Shown here: positions 53,897 through 63,093 of the stretch, piece by piece
Layout of the letters: every line of letters begins with the position of its first letter
Numbering within the stretch: the first letter of the stretch is position 1
Assembly: GCF_016862915.1 (NCBI RefSeq)
Contig: NZ_BONW01000004.1
Span: forward strand, 248,001-312,000
Direction: 5' to 3'
DNA: 64,000 nucleotides
DNA from: Plantactinospora endophytica
GTDB lineage: Bacteria > Actinomycetota > Actinomycetes > Mycobacteriales > Micromonosporaceae
Made by a program: the position numbers and the translations under genes
The notes under the pieces: model-generated
Databases searched by the model: none
Seen by the model: the letters and a program-made list of their open reading frames with translations, nothing else
Told to the model about the DNA's origin: nothing

Positions 53897-54121
53897 TCAG
53901 GGGAGAATGGGGGAGGCGTCCAGCGCGGTGGTGAATGCGGTCCAGGCGGCCGGTGTGAAGAGCAGCACCGGTCCGGCGGTGTCCTTGGAGTCGCGGATGG
54001 CCACGGCGTCGTCGGCGGCCCCGGCGAGCAGGGCGAACTCGACGCAGGCGCCCTGGTCTCCGCTGTGGCTGCTCTTGCGCCAGGGGGCCCGGCCGAGCAG
54101 GTCGGTCGTCTCCGGTGACAT
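53897..54121 (-). CDS. DUF397 protein
   Basis: A 74-residue protein with the DUF397 pattern WRKSSHSGDQGACVEFA, VAIRDSKDTAGPVLLFTPAAWTAF. Such proteins accompany XRE/DUF5753 regulators in actinobacteria, often in many paralogous pairs, and behave as partners with antitoxin-like or signalling roles. It starts one base after the stop of the XRE gene, so the two are co-translated. Confidence 0.93.
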   Translation of the reverse strand: MSPETTDLLGRAPWRKSSHSGDQGACVEFALLAGAADDAVAIRDSKDTAGPVLLFTPAAWTAFTTALDASPILP

Positions 54122-54122
54122 C

Positions 54123-54968
54123 TCACAGTCCTTTCAGGAGGCGGTTGATGGTGTCGCGGCTTTCCGCGGGACTCAGCGCGACGGCCCGCAGGTGTTCCAT
54201 GATCTTCGCGCAGGTCCGCAGGTCGTGCGGCCGGTCGAGGATCAGTTGTCCGGCGACCGTCTCCACCGAGGCGAGGGTCGGATCCTCCGGGTCCTCGAAT
54301 TCGAGGATGTGCAGTGACCCACGGGTGCCTCGGTGGTAACCGGCCTTGAGCGGGATGACCTGGATGGTCACGTTCGGCAGCTCGGACATCTTGAGCAGGC
54401 TCTTCAGTTGCGCCGCCATCACCGCGTCGCCGCCGACCGGGCGGAGCAGCGCGCCCTCGTCGACGATGGCGTCGAAGATCGGCGGGTCGGTCTCCTTCAG
54501 TCGTTCCTGCCGGCCGATCCGGATCTGCACCCGCTGCTCCACCTCCTCGTCCCCGAGGGTGTGCGGCCCGCCCCGCATGATCGCCCGGATGTACTCCGTG
54601 GTCTGGAGCAGGCCGGGCACCACCGACGGCTCGAAGTTGGCGATGGCGGTGGCCTCGGCCTCGACCGCGATGAAGTCGATCGTGCGGCGGTCCAGGATGT
54701 ACGAGTAGGAGACCCACCAGCCAGGCTTCCGGGCCTCCTTGGCGAGCGCCACCATGTCCTCCAGCTCGCTCTCCGGCCGCTTGTAGAGCGTGAGCAGGGC
54801 GCGTACCGAGGCCGGGCTGACCATCGTCTGCGCGTTCTCGTACCTGGAGAGCGTGCTGCGGGTGCTGTTGATCTCGTCGGCGGCCTGTTCGAGGGTGAGC
54901 CCGGCCGCCTCGCGGGCGTGACGCAGGGCGATCCCGAGGCGGCGGGCACGGAACGACTTCGGAGCCAT
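54123..54968 (-). CDS. XRE-family regulator with DUF5753 domain
   Basis: A 281-residue protein. The N-terminal helix-turn-helix (LGIALRHAREAAGLTLEQAADEINSTRSTLSRYENAQTMVSP) is followed by a DUF5753 effector domain (YSYILDRRTIDFIAVEAEATAIANFEPSVVPGLLQTTEYIRAIM, VTIQVIPLKAGYHRGTRGSLHILEF). It pairs with the DUF397 gene directly downstream, as in Streptomyces WhiJ/BldB-like systems linked to development. It is divergent from two very small genes. Confidence 0.94.
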   Translation of the reverse strand: MAPKSFRARRLGIALRHAREAAGLTLEQAADEINSTRSTLSRYENAQTMVSPASVRALLTLYKRPESELEDMVALAKEARKPGWWVSYSYILDRRTIDFIAVEAEATAIANFEPSVVPGLLQTTEYIRAIMRGGPHTLGDEEVEQRVQIRIGRQERLKETDPPIFDAIVDEGALLRPVGGDAVMAAQLKSLLKMSELPNVTIQVIPLKAGYHRGTRGSLHILEFEDPEDPTLASVETVAGQLILDRPHDLRTCAKIMEHLRAVALSPAESRDTINRLLKGL

Positions 54969-55194
54969 GCATCGATCCTGTCACATGGAACCGGGAATGT
55001 GTGCATGAGAGAAGGTACGTGAGAGTTGCATTCACGCGTTCACAACTGGCAATCTGTCATCACGTCCTCACCGCCGGTGGTCGTGTCGACGGTGGCTGTG
55101 GGTGACCGAAGGGGAATGAGGCGCACGGCGATCGGACCTTCCCGTACCCGATCGCCGTGTCCCTCCCGCCGGCAAGCGGACCTGGAGGTGACAG

Positions 55195-55371
55195 ATGACC
55201 GCGACCCCGTGCTGGCCTCGGGTTTCCCGATGCCGGTGGTGTGCGCGACCCGTGTTGCGGGACAACGAGGGGGCGTGGATCCACACCGACCTGGCCTACG
55301 TGTGCCGGGACCGGTGGGGTGGGCTGGCCGGCACGACGGCCCAGCCGGAGGCGGCCCGCCGTGGCCGCTGA
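55195..55371 (+). CDS. 58-residue protein with CxxC, possible zinc binder
   Basis: ATG 55195 has a near-perfect ribosome site (GGAGGTGACAG) and encodes 58 residues ending in TGA. The middle reads SRCRWCARPVLRDNEGAWIH, then DLAYVCRDRWGG. A CxxC knuckle and a later Cys/His may bind one metal. It lies upstream of, and divergent from, the XRE/DUF397 pair, where tiny proteins of this kind are common in Micromonosporaceae. The function is unknown. Confidence 0.75.
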   Translation: MTATPCWPRVSRCRWCARPVLRDNEGAWIHTDLAYVCRDRWGGLAGTTAQPEAARRGR

Positions 55372-55437
55372 CCGGCACGGACATCGGAGTGACCGCGGGT
55401 GGGGAGACCACCCGCGGTGTCGGCCGGGGCGGTCACG

Positions 55438-55659
55438 GTGACCCGGTTCCTGGTGGTGCTCACCGACGTGCGCCCGCTGACCAAGGAGGGCCGGGACGAG
55501 CGGATCGAGCCGGAGCGGCGCCGTCAGGTGGTGGGCGCCACCAGCCGGGAGGCCGCCGACCGGATCGCCAGCGCCTTCACGGCACTGGGCATGGTGCGGG
55601 CGGGGCGGCAGCGGGTCAAGGTGCTCGCCGTCGGCCGGAAGAGGTCACTGGCCGCCTGA
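55438..55659 (+). CDS. Small basic protein of unknown function
   Basis: A 73-residue protein: VTRFLVVLTDVRPLTKEGRDERIEPERRRQVVGATSREAADRIASAF and a basic C-terminus. The start may be GTG 55438, or GTG 55399 in the same frame. The pattern of a beta strand, a charged loop and a helix is seen, but no known motif. It follows the CxxC gene by 66 bp and is probably co-transcribed. Confidence 0.65.
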   Translation: MTRFLVVLTDVRPLTKEGRDERIEPERRRQVVGATSREAADRIASAFTALGMVRAGRQRVKVLAVGRKRSLAA

Positions 55660-55801
55660 CCACCGACCCCGCCAGCCGGGCCGACCGGCCGGGTCGAGCC
55701 GGTGCGGCCGAAAGTCAGCCAGGTTGGCCGGCCCGAGTTGGGCCGCTGCGGCCGGGAATCCGCCAGTCGGTCGCCCGAACGAGGCCGGTGCGGCCGGAGG
55801 A

Positions 55802-57022
55802 TCAGTCGGGCCGACTGCCGGAACGGAGCCGGTGCAGCCGGAACCAGGCCCGGCGGACCAGCAGGCCCACCTCGACCGCAGCTCGGCTGCGCCACCTGAC
55901 GATCAGGGTGAGCAGCGGAACGACCAGCGCCGTCGTGCCGACGACCACGACGGCAACCGGCGGGTACGGGCCGACCGTGAACAGCAGCATGCCGAGCAGG
56001 ATCGCGGCGAGCCGGAGCGGCGCGGTGACGAACGAGAACCGGTACCGGTTGGCCCGCACCAGCGCGCGGGTCGGCGCGGACAGCCGGCGGAACCGCCAGC
56101 GCAGCAGCGCGAACACCGCCGCCGCGCCGGCCAGTGCCACCAGCACCCCGACGGCCGCCGCGACCGGCCGGGACGCGATCGCCTCCTGCGACATTCCCAC
56201 CAGGAAGGCGACCAGTAGGAGCACGACGCAGCCGAGATCGGTCAGCAGCCAGATCGCCCGCCCGGCGTTGACCGTGCCGGCCCGGATGGCCGCCGGATCG
56301 TCGGGCACCGTCTGGAGCACTCCGGCCATCGCCGGCGAGGCGCGTACCGCCCGGCCCCGGTCGCTGTCCAGGCTGGCCAGGCCGTACAGCGCCGACACGT
56401 CGTCGGGGGCGAGCCGCAGCGCCTCCAGGTAGGCGGCCCGGGCCCGCCCGAACTCGGCCATCCGGCGCTGCACCCTGCCCTCGGCGACGTGCGCCCAGAC
56501 ACTTGCCGGGTCGAGTTCCCGGGCCCGCCGGGTCGCGGCCAGGGCGGCGAGCACCTTCCGGGTACCCCGGCCGCGCAGCAGCGCCTCGGCCCGGGCGAGT
56601 TCGTTGCGGGCGTCGTCCGGATCGAGGGTACGGGCCAGTTCGGCGGCTGCCAGCGCCTCGGGGATCCGGCCCAGGTGGCGCAGTGCCAACGACCTGTTGC
56701 GCTGCAACTGCGGGTTGTCCGGGGTACGTCGGGCCGCGATGTCGAGCACCGTGATCATGTCGCTCCAGCGGCCCTCCCGCTGGTAGCAGTGGCCGAGTAC
56801 CTGGAGGGTGTGGCTGTCGCCCGGGTCGGGGCGCAGCGCCTCGGTGACCAACGGGTACGCCGCCTTGACCCGGCCGACCGCGGCGAGCTGCAACGCCCGC
56901 TCCAGCAGTGACGCCTTGACGTCCGTGGCCGGGCCGGCGGCCGGTGCGTCCCCGTCGGCGGTCGAGCCGGTCCCGGTCCCATCGCCGCCTCCTCCGGCCC
57001 CGGCTCCGACTCCGGCGGTCAT
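55802..57022 (-). CDS. TPR-repeat membrane protein
   Basis: A 406-residue protein. After a Gly-rich linker, residues about 40-240 form TPR-like helix pairs (LLERALQLAAVGRVKAAYPLVTEALRPDPGD, TLQVLGHCYQREGRWSDMI, LALRHLGRIPEALAAAELARTLDPDDA, YLEALRLAPDDVSALYGLASLD). Four hydrophobic segments follow (about 260-285, 290-310, 335-360, 365-385). It would present a protein-binding TPR on the membrane. Its ATG overlaps the stop of the AAA+ gene (TGATG), so the two act together. Confidence 0.82.
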   Translation of the reverse strand: MTAGVGAGAGGGGDGTGTGSTADGDAPAAGPATDVKASLLERALQLAAVGRVKAAYPLVTEALRPDPGDSHTLQVLGHCYQREGRWSDMITVLDIAARRTPDNPQLQRNRSLALRHLGRIPEALAAAELARTLDPDDARNELARAEALLRGRGTRKVLAALAATRRARELDPASVWAHVAEGRVQRRMAEFGRARAAYLEALRLAPDDVSALYGLASLDSDRGRAVRASPAMAGVLQTVPDDPAAIRAGTVNAGRAIWLLTDLGCVVLLLVAFLVGMSQEAIASRPVAAAVGVLVALAGAAAVFALLRWRFRRLSAPTRALVRANRYRFSFVTAPLRLAAILLGMLLFTVGPYPPVAVVVVGTTALVVPLLTLIVRWRSRAAVEVGLLVRRAWFRLHRLRSGSRPD

Positions 57023-58380
57023 CAGAGCAGCTTTCGCCGCTTGAGGTAGCTGACCAGGTCGTCGTACACGCCGCCCTCGTTGGCGAACATCGCGACGTTG
57101 CGGGCGGTGGCGAACCACGGCTTGGTGGACGGGCGCACGTCCTTGAGAGCCCGGTCGAAGTCGCGCTGCTCGATCATCCGTACCTCGCCGCGCCGGATCG
57201 AGTCCGCCATCGCGTACTCGGCGGCGGACTCGCAGAGGTGCGCCAGGTCGGCGCCGGAGAAGTCCTCGGTGGCGCCGACGATCCGGCGTACGTCGATGTT
57301 GGCGATCGGCCGGTCCCGGAGGTGGTACTCCAGGATCGAGGTGCGGGCCGGCGCGTCCGGCGGCAGCACCAGGACCACCCGGTCGAGGCGGCCCGGCCGG
57401 CGCAGTGCGGGGTCGACGTCCCACGGGGTGTTGGTGGCGGCCAACACGAAGACGCCCTCGTTGTTGCCCTCCACACCGTCGAGTTCGGCGAGCAGTTGGT
57501 TGCCGATCGTCCGCATCCCGCTGGAGGTGACCTTGGAACGCTTGTGCCCGAGCGCGTCGACCTCGTCGAGGAAGAGTACGCACGGCGCGCTGCGCCGGGC
57601 CGTCTGGAACAGCTCGTGCAGGTTGCGCTCGGAGTTGCCGATCCACATGTCCAGCACGTCCACGATGGACAGTGAGATGAACTTGGCGCCCATTTCCCCG
57701 GCGATCGCCTTGGCCAGGAACGTCTTGCCGCAGCCGGGCGGGCCGTAGAGCATCAGGCCGCCGCGCAGGCTCTTGCCGTACAGCTTGCGCAGTTCGGGGT
57801 TGCGCAGCGGGCCGAGGAAGGCCAGTTCGAGCCGTTCCTTGACGTCGGTCATCCCGCCGACGTCGCCGAGCCGGACGGTGGAGATCTCGACGTCGAACAT
57901 CCGGTCGGCGTCCCCGGTCACCGGTTCCGGCTGGTCACCGGCGGGCGAGAAGCGCGGCGGTACCACGTCCGCGAGTTCCTGCTCGTAGGCGGCGAGCGGA
58001 TCGTCGCCGGGCAGCCCCGGGCCGGGGTGCGGCCGGGCCGGGCGCTCCGGTCCGGTGCCGGTGCCGCCGGCCGCCGGTCCGGTCGGTACGCCGGTCGCTG
58101 CGCCGGATGCAGCAGTGCCCGATGCGGGAGTGCTCGGTGCGGAAGTGCCCGGTGCGCCGGTGCCCGGTGCCGGCGTGCCGCCGCCGAGGGCGCGTTGCAT
58201 CAGCGTCTGCGCCTGCGGGTCGGCCGGATTCCGGGCGAGTGCCTGCCCGACGTGCGCGATCGCCTCGGCGGCGCGGCCGGCGTCGAGCAGCAGCCCGGCC
58301 AGATGCAACCGCAGCGGGACGTCGTCCGGGTTCGCGTCGACCGCGGTGGTCAGGCTGTCGATGACCGAATCGGAACTCAC
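57022..58380 (-). CDS. AAA+ ATPase with N-terminal TPR
   Basis: A 452-residue protein. Residues 1-65 form a TPR-like region (LRLHLAGLLLDAGRAAEAIAHVGQALARNPADPQAQ). A Pro/Gly/Thr/Ala-rich linker extends to about 130. The AAA+ domain has Walker A GPPGCGKT (about 213-220), Walker B FLDEVD (about 268), sensor 1 and second region of homology VLAATNTPWDVDPALRRPGRLDRVV. This is the classical (FtsH/Vps4/Cdc48-like) AAA clade, but there is no protease domain. It is coupled to a TPR membrane protein, so it may remodel a membrane-bound target. Confidence 0.88.
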   Translation of the reverse strand: MSSDSVIDSLTTAVDANPDDVPLRLHLAGLLLDAGRAAEAIAHVGQALARNPADPQAQTLMQRALGGGTPAPGTGAPGTSAPSTPASGTAASGAATGVPTGPAAGGTGTGPERPARPHPGPGLPGDDPLAAYEQELADVVPPRFSPAGDQPEPVTGDADRMFDVEISTVRLGDVGGMTDVKERLELAFLGPLRNPELRKLYGKSLRGGLMLYGPPGCGKTFLAKAIAGEMGAKFISLSIVDVLDMWIGNSERNLHELFQTARRSAPCVLFLDEVDALGHKRSKVTSSGMRTIGNQLLAELDGVEGNNEGVFVLAATNTPWDVDPALRRPGRLDRVVLVLPPDAPARTSILEYHLRDRPIANIDVRRIVGATEDFSGADLAHLCESAAEYAMADSIRRGEVRMIEQRDFDRALKDVRPSTKPWFATARNVAMFANEGGVYDDLVSYLKRRKLL

Positions 58381-58682
58381 AAGACGAGCAGCCTAGACGG
58401 CGCCGCCGACGGGGGCGACACACCGGTAACACGGTTCGCTCCGATCCCTCGGATGCCCGTCCGCCACCGGTTACCCGTTGTGCTCGCGTCGCTTCCTCCG
58501 GTGGAGGTTTCCCGGCGCTGAAAAGGGGTGTAGGTCCGGAAGTTCGCCACGCAGAGTAGGGTCACCCGGTGAGCGCCGGCCACCGGCGGCGGCCGGGGGC
58601 CCGGGCGGACCGACCGGCCATAGTGACGCGAACGATCAGCGGTGACGCCGACCAGCGGTGACGCGAACGAAAGGTGACCGGA

Positions 58683-59777
58683 GTGACCACCCCAGGCAAG
58701 ACCCGCGTGGCCGTCGTCTTCGGCGGCCGCAGTACGGAGCATGCGATCTCCTGCGTCAGTGCGGGCAGCATCCTCGCCGCCCTGGACCCGGACGAGTACG
58801 ACGTGGTTCCGGTGGGCATCACCCGGGCGGGTCAGTGGGTGCTGACCGACGGTGACCCGGCCCGGTTCGCCATCACCGACCGTCGACTGCCGGAGATCAC
58901 CGCCGCTGCCGGCGCCACCGTCGTGCTGCCGGCCGACCCGACCGGCGACGGCCTGATGGTGCTGGACCCGGCCTCGGGGCCGCAGGCGCTGGCCGGGGTC
59001 GACGTGGTCTTCCCGGCCCTGCACGGCGCCTACGGTGAGGACGGCACCATCCAGGGGCTGCTGGAGATGGCCGGCATCCCGTACGTCGGCGCGAACGTCT
59101 TCGCCTCGGCGGCGGCGATGGACAAGGAGTTCACCAAGAAGCTGGCGGTCGCCGAGGGCATCCCGGTGGGGCCGTACGTGGTGCTGCGCAGCGGGGTGAG
59201 CCTCACCGAGGAGGACAAGGAGCGGCTCGGGCTGCCGGTCTTCGTCAAGCCGTCCCGAGCGGGTTCGTCGGTCGGGATCAGCAAGGTCACCGACTGGGCG
59301 GCTCTCGACGCCGCCGTCGCGCTGGCCCGGCAGGTCGACCCGAAGGTGCTGGTCGAGGCGGCGATCATCGGCCGCGAGATCGAGTGCGGGGTGCTGGAGG
59401 CCGAGGCCGGTGGCGGCCCCGAGGCGTCGCTGCTGGCCGAGATCCGGGTCGCCGAGCACGACTTCTACGACTTCGAGGCCAAGTATCTCGACGCGAGCGA
59501 CTTCGACATCCCGGCCGACCTGCCGGACCGGGTGACCCGGCAGGTGCAGGACTACGCCTGTCGTACGTTCACCGCGCTGGACTGCGCCGGTCTGGCCCGG
59601 GTCGACTTCTTCGTCACCCCGGAGCTGGACGTCTACCTCAACGAGATCAACACGATGCCGGGGTTCACCCCCACCTCGATGTTTCCGCAGATGTGGTCGG
59701 CGACCGGACTGGAGTACCCCAAGCTGGTGAACCGGCTGATCCGGACCGCGCTGCGTCGAGGCACCGGTCTGCATTGA
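58683..59777 (+). CDS. ddl: D-alanine--D-alanine ligase Ddl
   Basis: Ddl makes D-Ala-D-Ala for peptidoglycan. The 364-residue protein shows [83 protein letters not shown] and [21 protein letters not shown]. Two GTG starts are close together: 58683 has AAAGG 8 nt upstream and is preferred; 58674 is in frame. A DUF3515 gene, a lone RAM domain and thiL follow, a conserved actinobacterial order. Confidence 0.96.
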   Translation: MTTPGKTRVAVVFGGRSTEHAISCVSAGSILAALDPDEYDVVPVGITRAGQWVLTDGDPARFAITDRRLPEITAAAGATVVLPADPTGDGLMVLDPASGPQALAGVDVVFPALHGAYGEDGTIQGLLEMAGIPYVGANVFASAAAMDKEFTKKLAVAEGIPVGPYVVLRSGVSLTEEDKERLGLPVFVKPSRAGSSVGISKVTDWAALDAAVALARQVDPKVLVEAAIIGREIECGVLEAEAGGGPEASLLAEIRVAEHDFYDFEAKYLDASDFDIPADLPDRVTRQVQDYACRTFTALDCAGLARVDFFVTPELDVYLNEINTMPGFTPTSMFPQMWSATGLEYPKLVNRLIRTALRRGTGLH

Positions 59778-59904
59778 CGAACGTCCGTACGCCGCTCGTC
59801 CGGGGGCGGTCGGCCGGGCCGGGGACGGTACGGCGTGCCGGATCCGCGCCGGTCCGGAGATGTTCCCCCGTCGTGGGTGCTGGTCAGCCGGCGCTGGGTG
59901 CCGG

Positions 59905-60582
59905 TCAGCCGGCGCAGCCGGACGGCACGTCCGGCACCGAGGGTACCGAGGCGACCAGGGTTTCCGACACCGGTGCCGCCCACTGCACCGTCTGCTCCTG
60001 CTTCGCCGGCACGGTGAGCCGGACCGGCACCTCACGGTCCACAGTGGTCAGTACCAGGCCGTCGGTGCCGTGTTCGGTGAACCAGCAGACCCCGTTGACC
60101 ATCCAGAGGTCGGCGACCGCCGGAACACTCGGCCGGGCGACGCCGCAGGCCAGCGTGACGGCCGGGTCGCCGTACGCGGCGTTCTGCTCGGGACCGGCGG
60201 TGACCGGCCGCTGGCCGAGGTCGCGGAGCGTGGCGGGCAGCCGGGACAGCAGAGCCCGACAGACGGTGGCCGGTCGCTCGGCCAGCGCCGGGGCGGCCAT
60301 CTGCACCGGAGTGGTCGCCTGCGGGGCGGCCGAGGTCGGCGTCGGGGCGGGCCGATCGGCCGGGTCCGGGTTGAGCTGGCCGAAGACCAGTACCGCGACG
60401 AGGGCGGTCAGCGGCAGGGCGACCACCGTGGCCCAGAGCGCCGCCTGTCGGGTGGTCCGGTCCGGCCCGTTCGGGGTCGGTGAATCCACCGCACCGGCCA
60501 CCGCCGCCCCCGGCCCGGTCCGTGCCGTCCCCGGCGTGGTCTGCGCTGCCTCCGGCTGCTCTGGCCTCGTCGCCCGCTCCAC
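59905..60582 (-). CDS. DUF3515 membrane protein
   Basis: A 225-residue protein with a cytoplasmic N-terminus, one TM (about 49-68) and an extracytoplasmic domain with four Cys (VCRALLSRL, TLACGVARP, VNGVCWFTEH, SGCAG). It fits DUF3515, an actinobacterial family of unknown function encoded next to ddl and thiL. The GTG start directly follows the stop of the RAM gene, so they are coupled. Confidence 0.88.
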   Translation of the reverse strand: MERATRPEQPEAAQTTPGTARTGPGAAVAGAVDSPTPNGPDRTTRQAALWATVVALPLTALVAVLVFGQLNPDPADRPAPTPTSAAPQATTPVQMAAPALAERPATVCRALLSRLPATLRDLGQRPVTAGPEQNAAYGDPAVTLACGVARPSVPAVADLWMVNGVCWFTEHGTDGLVLTTVDREVPVRLTVPAKQEQTVQWAAPVSETLVASVPSVPDVPSGCAG

Positions 60583-60816
60583 TTACAACCGCACCACGGA
60601 GCAGGTGAGCGTGCGGGTGATGCCGGGCACCAACTGCACCTTGCTGACGATCATCTTGCCCAGCTCGTCGACGGTGTGTGCCTCGGTGAGCACGACCACG
60701 TCGTACGGCCCGGTGACCGCGTCGACCCGGACGACTCCGGCAATATCCGAGATGTGCGCGGCCACGTCACGTGCCCTTCCGACCTCAGTCTGGATGAGGA
60801 TGTACGCCTGGACCAC
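60583..60816 (-). CDS. Stand-alone Lrp/AsnC RAM (ligand-binding) domain protein
   Basis: The 77 residues consist only of the RAM domain: QAYILIQTEVGRARDVAAHISDIAGVVRVDAVTGPYDVVVLTEAHTVDELGKMIVSKVQLVPGITRTLTCSVV. There is no DNA-binding part. Such proteins form oligomers that bind amino acids and may modulate full-length Lrp regulators. Its stop codon is immediately followed by the DUF3515 start. Confidence 0.9.
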   Translation of the reverse strand: MVQAYILIQTEVGRARDVAAHISDIAGVVRVDAVTGPYDVVVLTEAHTVDELGKMIVSKVQLVPGITRTLTCSVVRL

Positions 60817-61058
60817 GACCCGCCTCCCGTCCGCCGCCGAGCGGCTAGACCGTGAAAATACCGTACGGAGCAGGTCGGATCCCGATCGGTGGTCGGAGGA
60901 GACACGATGAGCGATCGAATCGGCCGGCCCGGTGCGGTTGCGGTACCGGGCCGGGGAGTGGCTGGCGGTAGCTGGCCGCAGGCCCGGCCCGAGCCAGAGT
61001 TAGTACAGACCGGGGCGGATCGGGTCGGACCGGGCGACGAGTGTGCGCGGAGGTCGAT

Positions 61059-61997
61059 GTGAGCGTCGCGCGGGCCGGTGAGTTCGGCCTGATCGCCCGG
61101 GTCACCGCCCGGCTGGGCACCGGCCACGCCACCCTGCTCGGTCCAGGCGACGACGCGGCGGTGGTACACGCCCCCGACGGCCGGGTGGTCGCCTCCACGG
61201 ACGTACTGGTCGAGGGCCGGCACTTCCGTCGGGACTGGGCGAGCGCGGTGGACATCGGGCATCGGGCGGCGGCGGCGAACCTGGCCGACGTGGCCGCGAT
61301 GGGCGCGGTGCCGACCGCGCTGCTCGTCGCGCTCTGCATGCCGCCGGACCTGGAGGCGCAGTGGGCCGAGGAGCTTGCCGACGGGCTGGCCGCCGAGGCG
61401 GCCCGGGTCGGCGCGAGCGTGGTCGGCGGGGACATGTCGGCCAGTCCCACCCTCACCATCGCGGTCACCGCCCTCGGTGACCTGGGCGGCCAGGCCCCGG
61501 TGGTGCGCAGCGGGGCACGGGCCGGCGACGTCGTCGCGCTGGCCGGCCGGCTCGGGTACGCCGCCGCCGGCTACACGGTGCTGTCCCGAGGGTTCCGCAC
61601 CCCGAAGGTACTGGTCGAGGCGTACCGGCGGCCCGAGGTGCCGTACGGGGCGGGTCCGGCGGCGGCCCGGTTCGGCGCCACCGCGATGATCGACGTCTCG
61701 GACGGGCTCCTCGCCGACCTCGGACACGTGGCTACGGCGAGCCGGGTCGCCATCGACCTGCTCGGCAGCGCCTTCGAGGTGCCGGAGCAGATGCGGGACG
61801 CGGCGCACGCGCTCGGGGTGGATCCGCTGGCCTGGGTACTCGGCGGCGGCGACGACCACGCACTGGTGGCGACGTTTCCGGAGGACCTGCCGCTGCCCGG
61901 CGGGTTCCGGCTGATCGGCCACGTGGTGCACGGTGCCGGGGTGACCGTGGACGGGCGGGCGTACAAGGGACCGGGCGGCTGGGACCACTTCCGCTGA
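61059..61997 (+). CDS. thiL: Thiamine-monophosphate kinase ThiL
   Basis: ThiL phosphorylates thiamine monophosphate to the active diphosphate, the cofactor of IlvB. The 312-residue protein has EFGLIARV, LLGPGDDAAVV, STDVLVEGRHFRRDWASAVDIGHRAAAANLADVAAMGAVPTALLVAL, GGDMSAS, MIDVSDGLLADLGH and LGGGDDHALVAT. GTG 61059 has GCGGAGG five bases upstream and is preferred over GTG 61041. It is divergent from the RAM gene. Confidence 0.95.
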   Translation: MSVARAGEFGLIARVTARLGTGHATLLGPGDDAAVVHAPDGRVVASTDVLVEGRHFRRDWASAVDIGHRAAAANLADVAAMGAVPTALLVALCMPPDLEAQWAEELADGLAAEAARVGASVVGGDMSASPTLTIAVTALGDLGGQAPVVRSGARAGDVVALAGRLGYAAAGYTVLSRGFRTPKVLVEAYRRPEVPYGAGPAAARFGATAMIDVSDGLLADLGHVATASRVAIDLLGSAFEVPEQMRDAAHALGVDPLAWVLGGGDDHALVATFPEDLPLPGGFRLIGHVVHGAGVTVDGRAYKGPGGWDHFR

Positions 61998-62102
61998 CCT
62001 GACCTGACCTGCCCGGCCCGGCCCGTTGAGCGGGTGTGCCGGACCGGCGCGGACGGCACCCGAGATCCGTAAGGTGCGGTCACGGGTCGTACCCTTTACC
62101 GC

Positions 62103-62570
62103 GTGACCGAGCTGGATATCCGCGTCGTCCCCTACGACTTTCCTGACGCGCGGGAGTTGGTCGTCGCCGCGCTCGCCGACCTGGCCCAGCGGTACGGCGG
62201 TGTGGGCGACGAGACCCCGGTGGCGGTGAGCGAGTTCGCGCCGCCGGCCGGCGCCTTCCTGGTGGCGTACCTCGACGGGCTGCCGGTGGGCTGCGCGGGG
62301 TGGCGCAGCCACGGTGACACCGGCGAGATCGCCGAACTCAAGCGGATGTACGTCTCCCCGGTGGCGCGGGGGCGCGGCGTGGCCCGCCGGGTGTTGGCGG
62401 CGGTCGAGGACTCGGCCCGGGAGTACGGGCGTCGCCGGCTGATCCTGGAGTGCGGCGACCGGCAGCCGGAGGCGATCGCGCTCTACAAGGGCAGCGGCTA
62501 CGAGCGCATCCCGGACTTCGGCTACTACCGCGACCAGCCGGACGTCCTCTCCTTCGGCCGCTCGCTCTGA
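62103..62570 (+). CDS. GNAT-family N-acetyltransferase
   Basis: A 155-residue acyl-CoA-dependent acetyltransferase. The acetyl-CoA motif is LKRMYVSPVARGRGVARRVLAAVE, with ALYKGSGYERIPDFGYYRDQPDVLSF after it. The acceptor is unknown. GTG 62103 lies 7 nt after TACCCT, so it is probably leaderless. It is convergent with rpmB. Confidence 0.92.
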   Translation: MTELDIRVVPYDFPDARELVVAALADLAQRYGGVGDETPVAVSEFAPPAGAFLVAYLDGLPVGCAGWRSHGDTGEIAELKRMYVSPVARGRGVARRVLAAVEDSAREYGRRRLILECGDRQPEAIALYKGSGYERIPDFGYYRDQPDVLSFGRSL

Positions 62571-62652
62571 GCAACCCGACCCGACCAGCCCCGTACGGCA
62601 TCCGGAAGCCGAATACGGCCCACCCGGACGGCGCGGCGTACCCGGACGGGGT

Positions 62653-62709
62653 CTGACGCGCACAGCGACAGCCGCCGGAGCGGTTGCTCCGGCGGCTGTC
62701 GCGCGTCAG
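62653..62709. terminator. Long bidirectional terminator between GNAT and rpmB genes
   Basis: A perfect 17-bp stem, GCGACAGCCGCCGGAGC (62665-62681) with complement at 62686-62702 and loop GGTT, is extended by CTGACGCG (62653-62660) pairing with CGCGTCAG (62702-62709) across a short bulge. It is the longest inverted repeat seen in the window. Confidence 0.85.
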
Positions 62710-62722
62710 GTTGTGCCCAGGC

Positions 62723-62914
62723 TCAGGCGCGGGCGACCTTGCCGGCCTTGATGCACGAGGTGCAGACCTTGAGCTTGCGGGTCGTGCCGCCACCCGCCGG
62801 GGTACGCACCGACTGGATGTTCGGGTTCCAGCGACGGTTGGTCCGCCGGTGCGAGTGGGACACGTTGTGGCCGAAGCCAGGCCCCTTGCCACAGATGTCG
62901 CACACGCTAGCCAC
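62723..62914 (-). CDS. rpmB: 50S ribosomal protein L28
   Basis: The 63 residues [36 protein letters not shown], followed by [13 protein letters not shown], are L28. The two CxxC pairs show the zinc-binding form, whereas many actinobacteria also have a Cys-less paralogue. GTG 62914 has AGGAG upstream. The 356 bp upstream hold only the repeat described next and the flanking promoters. Confidence 0.95.
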   Translation of the reverse strand: MASVCDICGKGPGFGHNVSHSHRRTNRRWNPNIQSVRTPAGGGTTRKLKVCTSCIKAGKVARA

Positions 62915-63093
62915 GGGATACTCCTGGGAATTGATCGTCGTCAGGTCGCCGGGCAGGGTACTGACCGGGCAACCTGGTCAGGTTACCCGATGCCCTGGCC
63001 GCCGGGCGAATCGGCTCCGCCGGTCCCGGCGAACCGGTGACCGCGCCGGCCCGCCACAGGACCGCCCGCCGGGCGCCAGCGGTGACAGGAGAC

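Noticed and set aside
52144-55035. A 963-residue minus-strand open frame across several genes
   Set aside because: Its residues are Arg/Pro/Gly-rich shadow coding across Thg1-like, HD, DUF397 and XRE genes in another frame; such long open shadows are normal at this GC content.
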